A stretch of 64,000 bases of DNA from Bradyrhizobium zhanjiangense (GTDB lineage Bacteria > Pseudomonadota > Alphaproteobacteria > Rhizobiales > Xanthobacteraceae): positions 5,725,001 through 5,789,000 of the forward strand of contig NZ_CP022221.1 in the NCBI RefSeq assembly GCF_004114935.1, read 5' to 3'. The position numbers were made by a program, and so were the translations under genes. The notes below the pieces were generated by a model. That model was not told the DNA's origin. It did not search any database and saw only the letters and a list, made by a program, of their open reading frames with translations. Position 1 is the stretch's first letter. Each line of letters begins with the position of its first letter. Shown one piece after another: positions 8,305 to 17,229 of the stretch.

Positions 8305-8995
8305 CTATCCTTCCTTCATGAACGCAGTGACGTGCAGGCGACGCCGAATCCGCATGCCCTGCCGCTCGTACAGCGCAATCGCAGACGTATTCTTGGTAAA
8401 CACGTGCAGGAACGGAAATTCGCCGCGCGCCTCGATCTGCCGCGCGACCGCCGCGAGCAGCGCCTGCGCATAGCCACGGCCGCGATATTCCGGATGCACG
8501 CAGACGGCCGTCATCTCGACGAATTTTCCCGGCTTCATCCGCTCGCCGGCCATCGCGATCAGTTCGCCGCCGCCACGGATGCCGAAGAACGTGCCGAGTT
8601 CGTGCGTGCGCAGCGCGAATGGACCGGGCTTGGTCAGCTCGGTCAGCGCCATCATGGCAGGCACGTCGGTGGTCCCCAGTGTGACGATCTCGGCATCGCG
8701 AAGCGGACTGTCGGCCGGCGATCCGATCATCTGCTCGCCGCTCTCGGCGAGCACGATTTTGAAGCCGGCGGGGACGTCGACGGGCTCCGGCGTGAACAGC
8801 GGCGACTTGCGATCCCGACATGAGATCGCCGAGCGCGGCAAAGCTTGCGTCGGACATGTCGACCATGTCGGCAAACGGCGTCATGTCCACGGGATAGCGC
8901 AGCGCGCGCGGGCCGCCCTCGGCCAGATGCTTTTGGCTCGTTGTCAGCGCGCTCCAGATCGGACGATCCAGCAGCGCCACATCGCTGTCGGACAC
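8305..8995 (-). pseudogene. GNAT N-acetyltransferase, broken by a single-base frameshift
   Basis: The N-terminal part reads from GTG at 8995 (SDSDVALLDRPIW to ALGDLM) in one frame. The rest, from about SPLFTPEPVDVPAGFKI through VHPEYRGRGYAQALL to the end, is in the next frame. The acetyl-CoA loop RGRGYA and ALYERQGM are typical of GNAT enzymes. Removing one C from the CCC run at 8814-8816 joins the two frames into about 229 residues. This is either a true inactivation or a sequence error; the C-terminal domain could still be made from an internal start. The gene follows the Lin0512 gene with a four-base gap, suggesting an operon. Confidence 0.8.
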
Positions 8996-8999
8996 CGAC

Positions 9000-9347
9000 C
9001 TAGTCCTTTTCGAAGCTGACGATCACCGCCGCATTGGCGATGAGGATGGGGTCGTTGGCCACTTCCGTGGCCGAGGGAACCTCCAGCCCGCCCTTGACCG
9101 CGGTGACGGTCACCGTCCCGTAAGGCAGCTCCTTGGCGACCGCCTCCTTGTCGACGGCCTCCGGATTCGGCACGCCGATCGTGACGTCGACGAACATGTC
9201 GTTCGCGGTCTTCCCGATCATCCGGAAAAAGCCGAGGCTCGAATGCCTGATCGCGTCCGACACCGCCCGCTTCGCCGCCTTGGTGGCGTCCCTGCCGTGG
9301 ACGTCGACGCCCATGCCCATCTCGGTGACACAACGAACGCGAGTCAT
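9000..9347 (-). CDS. Lin0512 family conserved hypothetical protein
   Basis: A 115-residue protein beginning MTRVRCVTEMGMGVDVHGRD, matching the Lin0512 family of small conserved proteins. VDVHGRD, IGVPNPEAVD and TAVKGGLEVP are the recognisable blocks. The function is unknown. It is the first gene of a likely unit with the frameshifted GNAT gene, four bases downstream. Confidence 0.75.
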   Translation of the reverse strand: MTRVRCVTEMGMGVDVHGRDATKAAKRAVSDAIRHSSLGFFRMIGKTANDMFVDVTIGVPNPEAVDKEAVAKELPYGTVTVTAVKGGLEVPSATEVANDPILIANAAVIVSFEKD

Positions 9348-9450
9348 TTCCTGATTCCTGTCATTGGTTTGGTGATTTGCGAGTGTCGGCGATTAAGGAG
9401 CGTGACACAAGTGCAGTTGATTTATTGGGACGAGCTGCGACCACGAACTC

Positions 9451-9528
9451 GTCATTGCGAGCGCAGCGAAGCAATCCAGACTGTCACCGTGGAAAGATTC
9501 TGGATCGCTTCACTGCGCTCGCAATGAC
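9451..9528. repeat. Dispersed inverted repeat, family A
   Basis: The imperfect palindrome opens GTCATTGCGAGCGCAGCGAA and closes with the reverse complement, CTCGCAATGAC, around a central spacer after GCAATCCAGA. It is one of six copies in the window (also 11324, 32791, 38940, 54285 and 63865). It lies just downstream of the TPP-enzyme gene and could act as a terminator or mRNA stabiliser. As I recall, such elements are very common in Bradyrhizobium. Confidence 0.9.
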
Positions 9529-9549
9529 GAGGGTGGTGAGAGCATCGAC

Positions 9550-11214
9550 TCACGCCTTCGATTTCTCATGCGCCCGTAGCTCGTCGACCAGCACCCGCAC
9601 GTTCTCCGAATAATCGATCGGGATCGAGACCAGGTGCACGCCGCCCTCCTGGAAGGCCGCCTCCAGCGTCGGGCCGAAGCTGTCGATGCTCGCGATGCGA
9701 TGCCCCTTGGCGCCGTAGGCCTTCGCATAGACGACGAAGTCCGGATTTCCAAAGGTCATGCCGTAATCGGCAAAATGATCGACCGCCTGCTTCCAGCGGA
9801 TCATGCCATAGGCGTTGTCCTCGAGCACCAGCACGACGAGATTGAGCTTGAGGCGGACGGCAGTCTCCATCTCCTGGCTATTCATCATGAAGCCGCCGTC
9901 GCCGGCGACCGCGAGCACGCGGCGGTCCGGATGGAGCATCGCGGCCATCATCGCCGACGGCAGGCCGGCACCCATCGTCGCCAGCGCGTTGTCGAGCAGC
10001 AGCGTGTTGGCGACACGGGTGCGGTAATTCCGCGCGAACCAGATCTTGTACATGCCGTTGTCGAGCGCGACGATGCCGTTCTCCGGGATCACTTGGCGGA
10101 TGTCATGCACGATCCGCTGCGGCGTCGGCGGCCAGCGCGCCTCGGTGGCGCGATCGGCGATGTGACTGAGGATCTCTTCGCGCAACGGCAAGAGCGCCGC
10201 TGCCTGCGGCAGCTTGCCTTCGAGTCGGTCAGCGAGCAGCTCCAGGCTCGGGCCGACGTCGCCGACGACCTCGGCGTCGGGAAAATAGACCAGCTCGACG
10301 CTCGCCGGCGTGTAGCTCACGTGAATCACCTTCGGCCCCGCCGGCCCCATGATGAAAGGCGGCTTCTCGACGGGGTCGTGGCCGATCGCGACAATCAGGT
10401 CGGCGGCATCGATCGCGTCATGGACGTAGTCGCGTTCGGATAGCGCGGCGGTCCCCATATAGAGATTGGTGCCGCCGGGCACGGTGCCCTTGCCCATCTG
10501 CGTGGTGAAGAAGGGAATGCCGGTCCGCCGCACGAAGCTTGCGATGCCATGCGTCGACCGCGGCCGGCTGGTCGCAGCGCCCATCATCACCAATGGGCGC
10601 TTTGCAGCCAGGATCATCTCGGCGGCACGGTCGAGCGCGGCACGATGGGCAACCGGAATTTCGATCGGATGGACCGGAATGACCGGGGCGGCGGCCACTT
10701 CATCGCTGGCGATATCCTCGGGCAATTCGAGATGCACCGGCCCCGGCCGCTCTTCCATCGCGACGCGAAAGGCGTCGCGCACCACGGTCGGGATGCTGGA
10801 GGCGCTGACAATCTGCCGTGACAGCTTCGTCAGCGGCTTCATGGTCGCGACCACGTCGACGATCTGAAAACGCGCCTGCCGGCTGCTCATGATCGGCTTC
10901 TGGCCGGTGATCAGGATCATCGGCATCGCGCCGAGATGCGCATAGGCCGCGCCGGTGGACAGATTGAGTGCGCCAGGTCCAAGTGTCGACAGACATACGC
11001 CGGGCTTGCCGGTCAACCGCCCATGCGTGGCGGCCATGAAGGCGGCGGCCTGCTCGTGGCGGGTCAGGACCAGCTCGATCCTGGAGGTGCGGAGCGATTC
11101 GACGAGATCGAGATTCTCCTCGCCGGGTACACCGAAGATGCGGTCGACGCCCTCGTTCTCCAGCGCCGCGACAAACAGGTCCGATCCTTTGACTTTGTGG
11201 TCCTGTCCGCTCAT
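9550..11214 (-). CDS. Thiamine-diphosphate enzyme, acetolactate synthase large-subunit type
   Basis: A 554-residue TPP-dependent enzyme. The N-terminal Pyr domain contains the catalytic Glu in TRHEQAAAFMA (about residue 53). The central domain follows, and the C-terminal PP domain has the TPP/Mg motif GDGGFMMNSQE ending in EDNAYGM (about 440-470). It most resembles catabolic acetolactate synthases and related decarboxylases. No ilvN-type small subunit is adjacent, which argues against the biosynthetic enzyme. The start is ATG at 11214, with GGGGA six bases upstream; the frame is open further upstream but without a ribosome-binding site. The exact substrate is uncertain. Confidence 0.85.
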   Translation of the reverse strand: MSGQDHKVKGSDLFVAALENEGVDRIFGVPGEENLDLVESLRTSRIELVLTRHEQAAAFMAATHGRLTGKPGVCLSTLGPGALNLSTGAAYAHLGAMPMILITGQKPIMSSRQARFQIVDVVATMKPLTKLSRQIVSASSIPTVVRDAFRVAMEERPGPVHLELPEDIASDEVAAAPVIPVHPIEIPVAHRAALDRAAEMILAAKRPLVMMGAATSRPRSTHGIASFVRRTGIPFFTTQMGKGTVPGGTNLYMGTAALSERDYVHDAIDAADLIVAIGHDPVEKPPFIMGPAGPKVIHVSYTPASVELVYFPDAEVVGDVGPSLELLADRLEGKLPQAAALLPLREEILSHIADRATEARWPPTPQRIVHDIRQVIPENGIVALDNGMYKIWFARNYRTRVANTLLLDNALATMGAGLPSAMMAAMLHPDRRVLAVAGDGGFMMNSQEMETAVRLKLNLVVLVLEDNAYGMIRWKQAVDHFADYGMTFGNPDFVVYAKAYGAKGHRIASIDSFGPTLEAAFQEGGVHLVSIPIDYSENVRVLVDELRAHEKSKA

Positions 11215-11323
11215 GTTTGTCCCCGCTTGCTGTGCTGACTCCTGCGTGTCACAGGAAGGGCCTATGGTAGCGGCTCGCGGCGCGGACACAACTCACAAAG
11301 CGGCGCGCGACCACTTCAACATC

Positions 11324-11402
11324 GTCATTGCGAGCGCAGCGAAGCATTCCAGACTTTTTCGGCGGATACATTTCTGGATTGCTTCGCTGCGCTCGCAATG
11401 AC
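11324..11402. repeat. Dispersed inverted repeat, family A
   Basis: The GTCATTGCGAGCGCAGCGAA arm is paired with TTCGCTGCGCTCGCAATGAC. It lies in the 565-base gap between the TPP-enzyme gene and the secretion island, where I see no gene. The remainder of the gap is the repeat at 11434 and the leader of the next gene. Confidence 0.9.
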
Positions 11403-11433
11403 GGAGGGTCGAGTGGCGGCATACCGCCCTCTC

Positions 11434-11562
11434 GTGGCCCGGACGCGCTGCAACGCGCTTGGCGTTGCAGCTCAGAGCCGGGACCCAGCAGGCCGCGCAC
11501 TCGCTGATGCATGGCCCCCGGCTCTGCAGCGCATCACTTCGTGCTGCGCAGCGTCCGGGGCA
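11434..11562. repeat. Long imperfect palindrome, separate family
   Basis: Its outer arms are GTGGCCCGGACGC and GCGTCCGGGGC. Further inverted stretches lie inside it (CAACGCGCTTGGCGTTG and GAGCCGGG with CCCGGCTC). It is a compound repeat of the intergenic type, directly following the family A copy. No coding potential is evident. Confidence 0.7.
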
Positions 11563-11779
11563 GGAGACCGTTGCGGCGCGGAGTGCAGTCCGAGGTTTTC
11601 CGATTTCGCTTCGCTCATCCGCGCTGCGAATCTCGCTGCCCTTCCCGGGCCGAAGTTCCTCACCCAACAAATCAGCACCAAATGGCCGCATATGAGTCCG
11701 CAACCTTTGGCAGCGCGAAGGATTCATGGTCAGCGACTCTTCTGTCGCGATCTCAACTGCCAACCTCAAAGGAGTTCAC

Positions 11780-12082
11780 ATGGCTCTTCTCGGAAACCTG
11801 CTCGGCACGGTCGATAGCCTGCTTGGAACAGCAACGGGTGCGCTGTCAGGCGTCGCCGATGCAGGTGGAAGTGCAACGGCCGGCGCCAGCGGCTCGGTCG
11901 ATCTGTCCCACACGCTCGATGTGGGAGCACTGATCGAGACCAACCCCAGCATCGACGTGTCCGCGCCGGGGCTTGCGGGAACCGGCGGCATCGACGCATC
12001 GATCTCCGCGCCGACCGCGGTCGGCCTTAGTGCGGACGTCGGCCATCTCGATGTCGGTGGCCTCCTCCACGGTCTGGTCTGA
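11780..12082 (+). CDS. Small Gly/Ala/Ser-rich protein at head of type I secretion operon; candidate secreted cargo
   Basis: A 100-residue acidic protein beginning MALLGNLLGTVDSLLGTATG and ending DVGGLLHGLV. It has no cysteine, no classical signal peptide and no RTX (GGxGxD) repeats. Its composition is Gly, Ala, Ser, Leu and Asp with a faint internal repetition (GTVDSLLGT, DVGALIE, DVGGLLH). An AAAGGAG ribosome-binding site lies five bases before the ATG, so it is probably well expressed. It directly precedes the ABC/HlyD genes, and its VGGLLH motif recurs in the 313-residue protein at the other end of the operon. Position and composition suggest a type I secretion substrate; this is inference and no family is recognised. 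Confidence 0.65.
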   Translation: MALLGNLLGTVDSLLGTATGALSGVADAGGSATAGASGSVDLSHTLDVGALIETNPSIDVSAPGLAGTGGIDASISAPTAVGLSADVGHLDVGGLLHGLV

Positions 12083-12209
12083 ATAGCAATTCCCCAATGA
12101 CCGATAGTGACGTGGGGCCTCGGCCCCACGTCACGCCATGCGTAGCCGCCAGCGCCCCCGGCGCAGACACAGACCCTGCAGACTCTTTTGACACCTTAAG
12201 GACATTCAG

Positions 12210-13952
12210 ATGGCGGCAGCGCTCTTGACGGTCGCGGACGAGGCGGCGGAGCAGCCCTATCGTCGCGGCGATGACGTGCGCGAGGCGCTCAAGAAACTCT
12301 GGCCGCACTTTCTTTGGGCCGGACTGTTCTCGAGCGCGATCAACCTGCTCTACCTCTCTTCACCGCTCTATCTGATGCAGGTCTATAACCGCGTCCTGCT
12401 CAACGAGAACATCTCCACGCTCGTTCTGCTCACCCTCATCCTCGCCATCGCGCTCCTGACCATGGCAGGCCTCGACGCCGTGCGCGCCTGGATCCTGATC
12501 CGCTGCGGCATACGGCTCGACATGGAGCTGTCGACGCGCGTGTTCGAAGCGCTGGTGGTACGATCGGCCGAGCGCGGCGCCTCGCGTGGCGCCCAGCAGC
12601 TGCGCGATCTCGACCAGTTCCGCACCTTCGTGACGGGCTCCGGCATTTATTTCGCGTTCGACCTGCCTTGGATTCCGATCTATCTGCTGCTGCTGTTCTT
12701 CATCCATCCCCTGCTCGGCGTCGTCGCCACCATCGGCGCGCTGTTGCTGCTGGGGCTCGCAGGCGTGAACGAGGTCCTGACCCGCAATCCGATGAAGCAG
12801 GCCGAGGCATCCGGCAACCAGTCCTACGTCTTCACCGAGAACGTTCTGCGCCACGCCGACGTGATCCGCGCCATGGGCATGCAGCCGGCGGTCGAACGCA
12901 ACTGGCAGAGCCAGCGCTCCGCGATGCTGGTGCAGCAGGCGGTCGCCAGCGACAAGAATGCGGTGATGACCTCGTCGATCCGGTTCTTCCGCCTGTTGCT
13001 GCAATCCCTCATGCTCGGTGCCGGCGCCTGGCTCGCCATCGACCATGCCATCACCCCCGCGACCATTTTTGCGGCCAGCATCGTCATGGGCCGTGCACTG
13101 GTCCCGGTCGAGCAGGCGGTCGGTACCTGGAAGCAGTTCATCGGCGCGCGCGATGCTTATACGCAGGTGCGCGACCTGCTCGCCACCATCGACCTCTCCA
13201 CCCCGCAGACCATCGTGCCGAAGCAGCGCAACACGGTCGAGGTGCGCGAGCTCGTCTGCGAATTGCCGTCACGGCCCGAACCGGTGCTGAAAGGCCTGTC
13301 CTTCGAGCTCGCCGGCGGGAAGGCGCTCGGCATCGTCGGCCCGAGCGGCTCGGGAAAGAGCACGCTGGCGCGCCTCCTGGTCGGCGCGATGGCACCCGCT
13401 GCCGGGCGGCTGCGCTTCGGCGGGCTCGACTACAATCACTGGGATCCCGTCGAATTCGGCCGTCATGTCGGCTATTTGCCGCAGGATGTCGGCCTGTTCG
13501 CCGGCACCGTACGCGAGAACATCGCGCGCTTCGGCGATGCTTCGACCGACGAGATCATCGACGCTGCCGTTCGCGCCGGCATTCACGACATGGTGCTCGA
13601 CCTGCCCCGGCAGTACGACACGCGGCTCGGCGTCGGCGGCGTCGGTCTCTCCGGCGGCCAGCGGCAGCGGCTCGGCCTCGCGCGCGCCCTGCTCGGCCGC
13701 CCGCCACTGCTGGTGCTGGACGAGCCCAACGCCAATCTCGATGGGCCCGGCGAAGAGGCGCTGAAGGCCGCGCTGCTCAGCGCCAAGGCCGACGGCGCAG
13801 CCGTCATCGTCATCACTCACCGCACCACGATCCTCGACATCGTCGACGTCATGATGGTGCTGCGAAGCGGCATGCTCGACATGCTCGGCCCGCCCGGCGA
13901 GGTCTATCAGGCCTTGCAGCAGCAGGCTGCCGCACGGGCGGCCGCATCATGA
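12210..13952 (+). CDS. Type I secretion system permease/ATPase (PrtD/HlyB-like)
   Basis: A 580-residue half-transporter of the inner membrane. An N-terminal membrane domain with about six helices (residues 35-300) is followed by an ATPase domain. Walker A GPSGSGKST lies near 377, the Q-loop in LPQDVGLF, the signature LSGGQRQR near 480, and Walker B LLVLDEP near 500 with an Asn (N) instead of the usual Thr after the Pro (DEPN). There is no N-terminal C39 peptidase domain, so the cargo should be exported uncleaved, as in PrtD/HasD systems. The stop overlaps the HlyD start by four bases (ATGA). No TolC-type outer-membrane gene is in the window. Confidence 0.93.
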   Translation: MAAALLTVADEAAEQPYRRGDDVREALKKLWPHFLWAGLFSSAINLLYLSSPLYLMQVYNRVLLNENISTLVLLTLILAIALLTMAGLDAVRAWILIRCGIRLDMELSTRVFEALVVRSAERGASRGAQQLRDLDQFRTFVTGSGIYFAFDLPWIPIYLLLLFFIHPLLGVVATIGALLLLGLAGVNEVLTRNPMKQAEASGNQSYVFTENVLRHADVIRAMGMQPAVERNWQSQRSAMLVQQAVASDKNAVMTSSIRFFRLLLQSLMLGAGAWLAIDHAITPATIFAASIVMGRALVPVEQAVGTWKQFIGARDAYTQVRDLLATIDLSTPQTIVPKQRNTVEVRELVCELPSRPEPVLKGLSFELAGGKALGIVGPSGSGKSTLARLLVGAMAPAAGRLRFGGLDYNHWDPVEFGRHVGYLPQDVGLFAGTVRENIARFGDASTDEIIDAAVRAGIHDMVLDLPRQYDTRLGVGGVGLSGGQRQRLGLARALLGRPPLLVLDEPNANLDGPGEEALKAALLSAKADGAAVIVITHRTTILDIVDVMMVLRSGMLDMLGPPGEVYQALQQQAAARAAAS

Positions 13953-15274
13953 GCGCGCTCGGTGCAACCTATATCGCCGACCGCGAGCGTGCCTATTACG
14001 CGCGGCCGGGACGGCCGGCCCTGGTCGGCGCGATCGTGGTCGGCGCATTCGCTTCGGCCATGATGTTGTGGGGCACACTCGCCCCGATCTCGGGCGCGGC
14101 GATCGCCAGCGGCAATCTCCAGGTCGAGGGACGACGCCAGAGCGTGCAGCATCCCTATGGCGGCGTGATCCGCCAGCTTCTGGTCCGCGACGGCGCTCAC
14201 GTCGAAAAGGGGCAGCTGCTGCTCGTGCTCGACGACAGTGATCCCCGCGCCAAGCTGGACGTGCTGGTCGCCGACCGCGACGCCTCGCGCGCGGCGCAAG
14301 CGCGGCTGATGGCCGAGCGCGACGGCCAGGCCGCGCCGGAGTTCGGCGTCGATCCGAAGGATGCAAGGCCCGCGCTGCGGCAAGCGATGGCGAACGAGAT
14401 TGCGATGATGGGCGCGCGAAAGCACCAGTTCGAAGCGGAGACCGCCGTGCTCCGGCGCAAGATCGCCGAGCTGAACGCGCAGATCGACGGCACTCAGGCG
14501 CAGCTCACCGGCACCGAGAAGCAACGCGAATTGCTCTCTGACGAGATGACCGGTGCGCAGCACCTGTATGAACAGGGCTACACGCCGAAGACGCGAATCC
14601 TAGCCTTGCAGCGCGAGGACGCCAAGCTCCAGGCCGACATCGGCGCGCAGCGCGCCAGCATCGCCGGCATGCAGCAGCAGATCGCGCAGAACGAGGCCGA
14701 GATCGCCAAGGCCGAGCGTGCCCGGATGAGCGAGATCACTGATCAGCTCCGCTCGACCGAAAACAAGCTCGCCGAGCTCGCCCCGAAGATCGACGCCGCG
14801 ACCGACGTCGTCACCCGTACGCAAATCCGCGCGCCTGCGACCGGATCCGTGGTCGGGCTCGACGTGTTCACCGAAGGCGGCGTGATCCAGCCCGGCGCAA
14901 AGCTCATGGACATCGTGCCATCGGACAATCCGCTGATCGCGGATGCGCAACTCAAGCTGTCCGACATCAACGATGTCACGGTCGGCCGCCGCGCGGAGAT
15001 CCGGCTGACCGGCGTCAACTATGTCGAGCGGCCCCGCCTTTACGGCACCGTGCGAACGGTCTCGGCCGACCGCGTTACCAACGACAAGTCCGGCGGCCCC
15101 GGCTATTACGCCGTCGAGGTCTCGCTGGAGCCGGAGGACGTCAAGAAGTCGCGCATCGAATTGCAATCGGGCATGCCGGCCGAGGTGATCGTGCCGACGC
15201 GGCCGCGCACGCTGTTCGAATATCTGTTCGGGCCGCTGCGTGACGAGCTGACCCGCGCCTTCCGCGAACGCTGA
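13949..15274 (+). CDS. HlyD-family type I secretion periplasmic adaptor
   Basis: A 441-residue adaptor linking the ABC protein to an outer-membrane channel. A short cytoplasmic N-terminus precedes one membrane helix (about residues 25-48). Next come the first lipoyl half (IRQLLVRDGAHVEKGQLL), a long coiled coil of roughly 140-270 rich in Glu, Gln and Ala, the second lipoyl half (IRAPATGSVVGLDVFTEGGV) and a beta-barrel region. The length is right for PrtE/HasE-type adaptors. The start is fixed by the ATGA overlap with the ABC gene. The next gene begins 16 bases later, so it belongs to the same operon. Confidence 0.92.
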   Translation: MSALGATYIADRERAYYARPGRPALVGAIVVGAFASAMMLWGTLAPISGAAIASGNLQVEGRRQSVQHPYGGVIRQLLVRDGAHVEKGQLLLVLDDSDPRAKLDVLVADRDASRAAQARLMAERDGQAAPEFGVDPKDARPALRQAMANEIAMMGARKHQFEAETAVLRRKIAELNAQIDGTQAQLTGTEKQRELLSDEMTGAQHLYEQGYTPKTRILALQREDAKLQADIGAQRASIAGMQQQIAQNEAEIAKAERARMSEITDQLRSTENKLAELAPKIDAATDVVTRTQIRAPATGSVVGLDVFTEGGVIQPGAKLMDIVPSDNPLIADAQLKLSDINDVTVGRRAEIRLTGVNYVERPRLYGTVRTVSADRVTNDKSGGPGYYAVEVSLEPEDVKKSRIELQSGMPAEVIVPTRPRTLFEYLFGPLRDELTRAFRER

Positions 15275-15289
15275 CGAGGAGCAAGGCCG

Positions 15290-16231
15290 ATGGCTGCATC
15301 CGAGCAGAACAACCGCCGCGCCGAAAAGGCCGAGATTGCCCGCAACATCACGACGGAAGAGACGGTCGCATTCATGACCGCTCTGGTCGCCTTCCTGAAG
15401 GAGGCCGAGGCCGCCGGACATCATGGCAGCAGCGAAGCTCAACCGGTGGATCTGCCGTCAACCCCCGCGCACCTTGGCGATCCGACGCCGGCGGAGACGA
15501 TGCCGGGCGATCACCAACCGATGTCCGGCGATCAGCATGCCGATGCGAGCGCACCTCCGGCGGACGCAACGTCAACAGCGCTTCATATGGATGTCGCGGA
15601 TGTCGCCGTGTCGCATGCCGATGGGGGCGTCGAAGTCGCCGCCACCCGGGACATCCCGGTCAGCGCGACGGCTCCCGCTGACAGTCACGCCGCGGCTCCC
15701 ATCGCTCCCGTCGCATCCGATCATTCTGGAGGAATCAGCACCAGCTCCACGCACGCCGATGTCGCGACCTCCGTCTCCATCGATCCGGCGTCCTCACTGC
15801 ACGAACTCGGCAGCACGATCACGAACCTCGTCGACACCTCGCTGGCCGCGGTGTCGCACACGCTGGACAGTCTGAGCACGACAGTGACGCAGTTGACGTC
15901 GGCCGTAACCGGAACGATTGGCCAGCTCACCGACAGCGTCACCGACCTCGTCGGCGGCTTGCTGCATTCGGTCGGTGGCGACACACATGACGCGTCCGCC
16001 CCCGACCTGTTCAACGCGCTGGTCACGGATATCGTGAGCACGCCGCCGGCCTCGCACCATGACGGCGCCACGACGCACCATGCCGATATCAGCGGTCTCG
16101 ACACCGCCGGCGCGGTGCCGATGGCGGCGCTGCCACCGCTGACGATGCATCTCGGCTTTCTCGGGCAGCCGAGCGACAGCCACGATATCCACGACGGCGC
16201 GTTCTCGGCGCTCGGCGTGCATCATTTCTAG
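15290..16231 (+). CDS. Acidic His/Asp/Ala/Thr-rich protein, last gene of type I secretion operon; candidate cargo
   Basis: A 313-residue protein with a short charged helical N-terminus (residues 1-42), a low-complexity Ala/Asp/His/Pro middle, then an amphipathic Ser/Thr/Leu/Val stretch (about 165-235) rich in SLSTTVTQLTSAVTG-type repeats and containing DLVGGLLHSVGG. It ends HDGAFSALGVHHF. There is no RTX repeat, no cysteine and no signal peptide. The VGGLLH motif is shared with the small protein at 11780. The many His and Asp residues could bind metal. It is probably a secreted or surface protein of the adjacent transporter, but no family is recognised. Confidence 0.7.
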   Translation: MAASEQNNRRAEKAEIARNITTEETVAFMTALVAFLKEAEAAGHHGSSEAQPVDLPSTPAHLGDPTPAETMPGDHQPMSGDQHADASAPPADATSTALHMDVADVAVSHADGGVEVAATRDIPVSATAPADSHAAAPIAPVASDHSGGISTSSTHADVATSVSIDPASSLHELGSTITNLVDTSLAAVSHTLDSLSTTVTQLTSAVTGTIGQLTDSVTDLVGGLLHSVGGDTHDASAPDLFNALVTDIVSTPPASHHDGATTHHADISGLDTAGAVPMAALPPLTMHLGFLGQPSDSHDIHDGAFSALGVHHF

Positions 16232-16264
16232 GGCATTCCAAATCGACGCCGGGGGCAGTTCGCG

Positions 16265-16296
16265 TTGACAGCGGGACATATCTGACTAAAGTCAGA
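16265..16296 (+). promoter_or_regulatory. Promoter with overlapping palindromic operator of the MarR-GNAT gene
   Basis: TTGACA (16265-16270) and TAAAGT (16287-16292) are 16 bases apart. A perfect palindrome, TCTGAC-TAAA-GTCAGA (16281-16296), covers the -10 box. Transcription would start within a few bases of the ATG at 16301, and no Shine-Dalgarno is present, so the message is probably leaderless. Autorepression by the MarR domain is the natural reading. Confidence 0.6.
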
Positions 16297-16300
16297 CATT

Positions 16301-17173
16301 ATGCTCGACCCTGTCTCCCGCGTCCGCCGCTTCAACCGCGCCGTCACCTCTGCCGTCGGTGCGCTCGACACCTCGTTCCTGGGGCGTGGCCGGCCGCTCG
16401 GCGCGGCGCGGGTGCTCAACGCGATCGGGCACGGACGCTCGGACGTGGCGGAGATCCGCGACTATCTCGGCCTCGATTCCGGGCTGATGAGCCGGCTGCT
16501 CCGCAGCCTCGAGGACGAAGGGCTGATCGAGACCAACGCGCGCGAGGACGATGCGCGCCGGCGGATGGCGAAGCTCACGCGCGCGGGCCGGCGCGAGTTC
16601 GCGGCCTATGAGGCGCTGTCGAACGCGCAGGCCGATGGCATTCTGGCGCAACACTCGCAAGCCGAGGCGCTGCTGGCGGCGATGGACCTGATCGCCTCCG
16701 CGCTGACGCGCGAGCGTGTCACTCTGGACGAGATGGACCCGCAAAGCGCGGAGGCCCGCCATTGCCTCGGCGAGTACTATGCCGAGCTCGGACGCCGCTT
16801 CAAGCAGGGCTTTGACGTCTCGCGCTCGCGCGATCCCGATGCCAAGGACATGCGCCGGCCGCGCGGCACGTTCATCGTTGCGATCTCGGACACGCTGCCG
16901 ATCGGCTGCGTCGGATTGAAGGGCATCGATCACGGCTATGCCGAGATCAAGCGGCTGTGGGTGGCGCCCGCCGCGCGCGGGTTGCGGCTCGGCCGCCGCC
17001 TGATGGACGCGACCGAGGATGCTGCGCGCGAGCTCGGCATCACGCTGCTGCGGCTCGACACCAACAGCGCGCTGCCCGAGGCCGGCCAGCTCTACCGCAG
17101 CACCGGCTGGCGCGAGATTCCGCGCTTCAATGACGATCCCTACCCCGATCTGTTCTTCGAAAAGCAACTGTGA
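16301..17173 (+). CDS. Fusion of MarR-type regulator and GNAT N-acetyltransferase
   Basis: A 290-residue two-domain protein. Residues about 5-145 form a MarR-like winged helix (IRDYLGLDSGLMSRLLRSLEDEGLIET, then RRRMAKLTRAGRREF). Residues about 160-290 form a GNAT domain with the acetyl-CoA loop ARGLRLGRRLMD and the ending LYRSTGWREIPRF. This bifunctional architecture is common in rhizobia and actinobacteria. The substrate is unknown. It lies alone behind its own promoter; a palindrome over the -10 box suggests self-control. Confidence 0.88.
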   Translation: MLDPVSRVRRFNRAVTSAVGALDTSFLGRGRPLGAARVLNAIGHGRSDVAEIRDYLGLDSGLMSRLLRSLEDEGLIETNAREDDARRRMAKLTRAGRREFAAYEALSNAQADGILAQHSQAEALLAAMDLIASALTRERVTLDEMDPQSAEARHCLGEYYAELGRRFKQGFDVSRSRDPDAKDMRRPRGTFIVAISDTLPIGCVGLKGIDHGYAEIKRLWVAPAARGLRLGRRLMDATEDAARELGITLLRLDTNSALPEAGQLYRSTGWREIPRFNDDPYPDLFFEKQL

Positions 17174-17229
17174 CGCCGCGAGGCGAATTCGCCTCTGCTG
17201 CGTCGTGCTTGCAGCATGGGAGCTTCACG

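Noticed and set aside
9451..11562. Repeats considered as a CRISPR array
   Set aside because: Copies are single, far apart, and each is an inverted repeat; there is no regular spacer and no cas gene.
12668..15274. A single 868-residue frame covering HlyD and part of the ABC gene
   Set aside because: The upstream part is an Arg-rich shadow of the ABC ATPase. The real HlyD start is the ATGA overlap at 13949.
11780..16231. RTX toxin or bacteriocin export operon
   Set aside because: No GGxGxD repeats, no double-glycine leader and no C39 peptidase domain are present.
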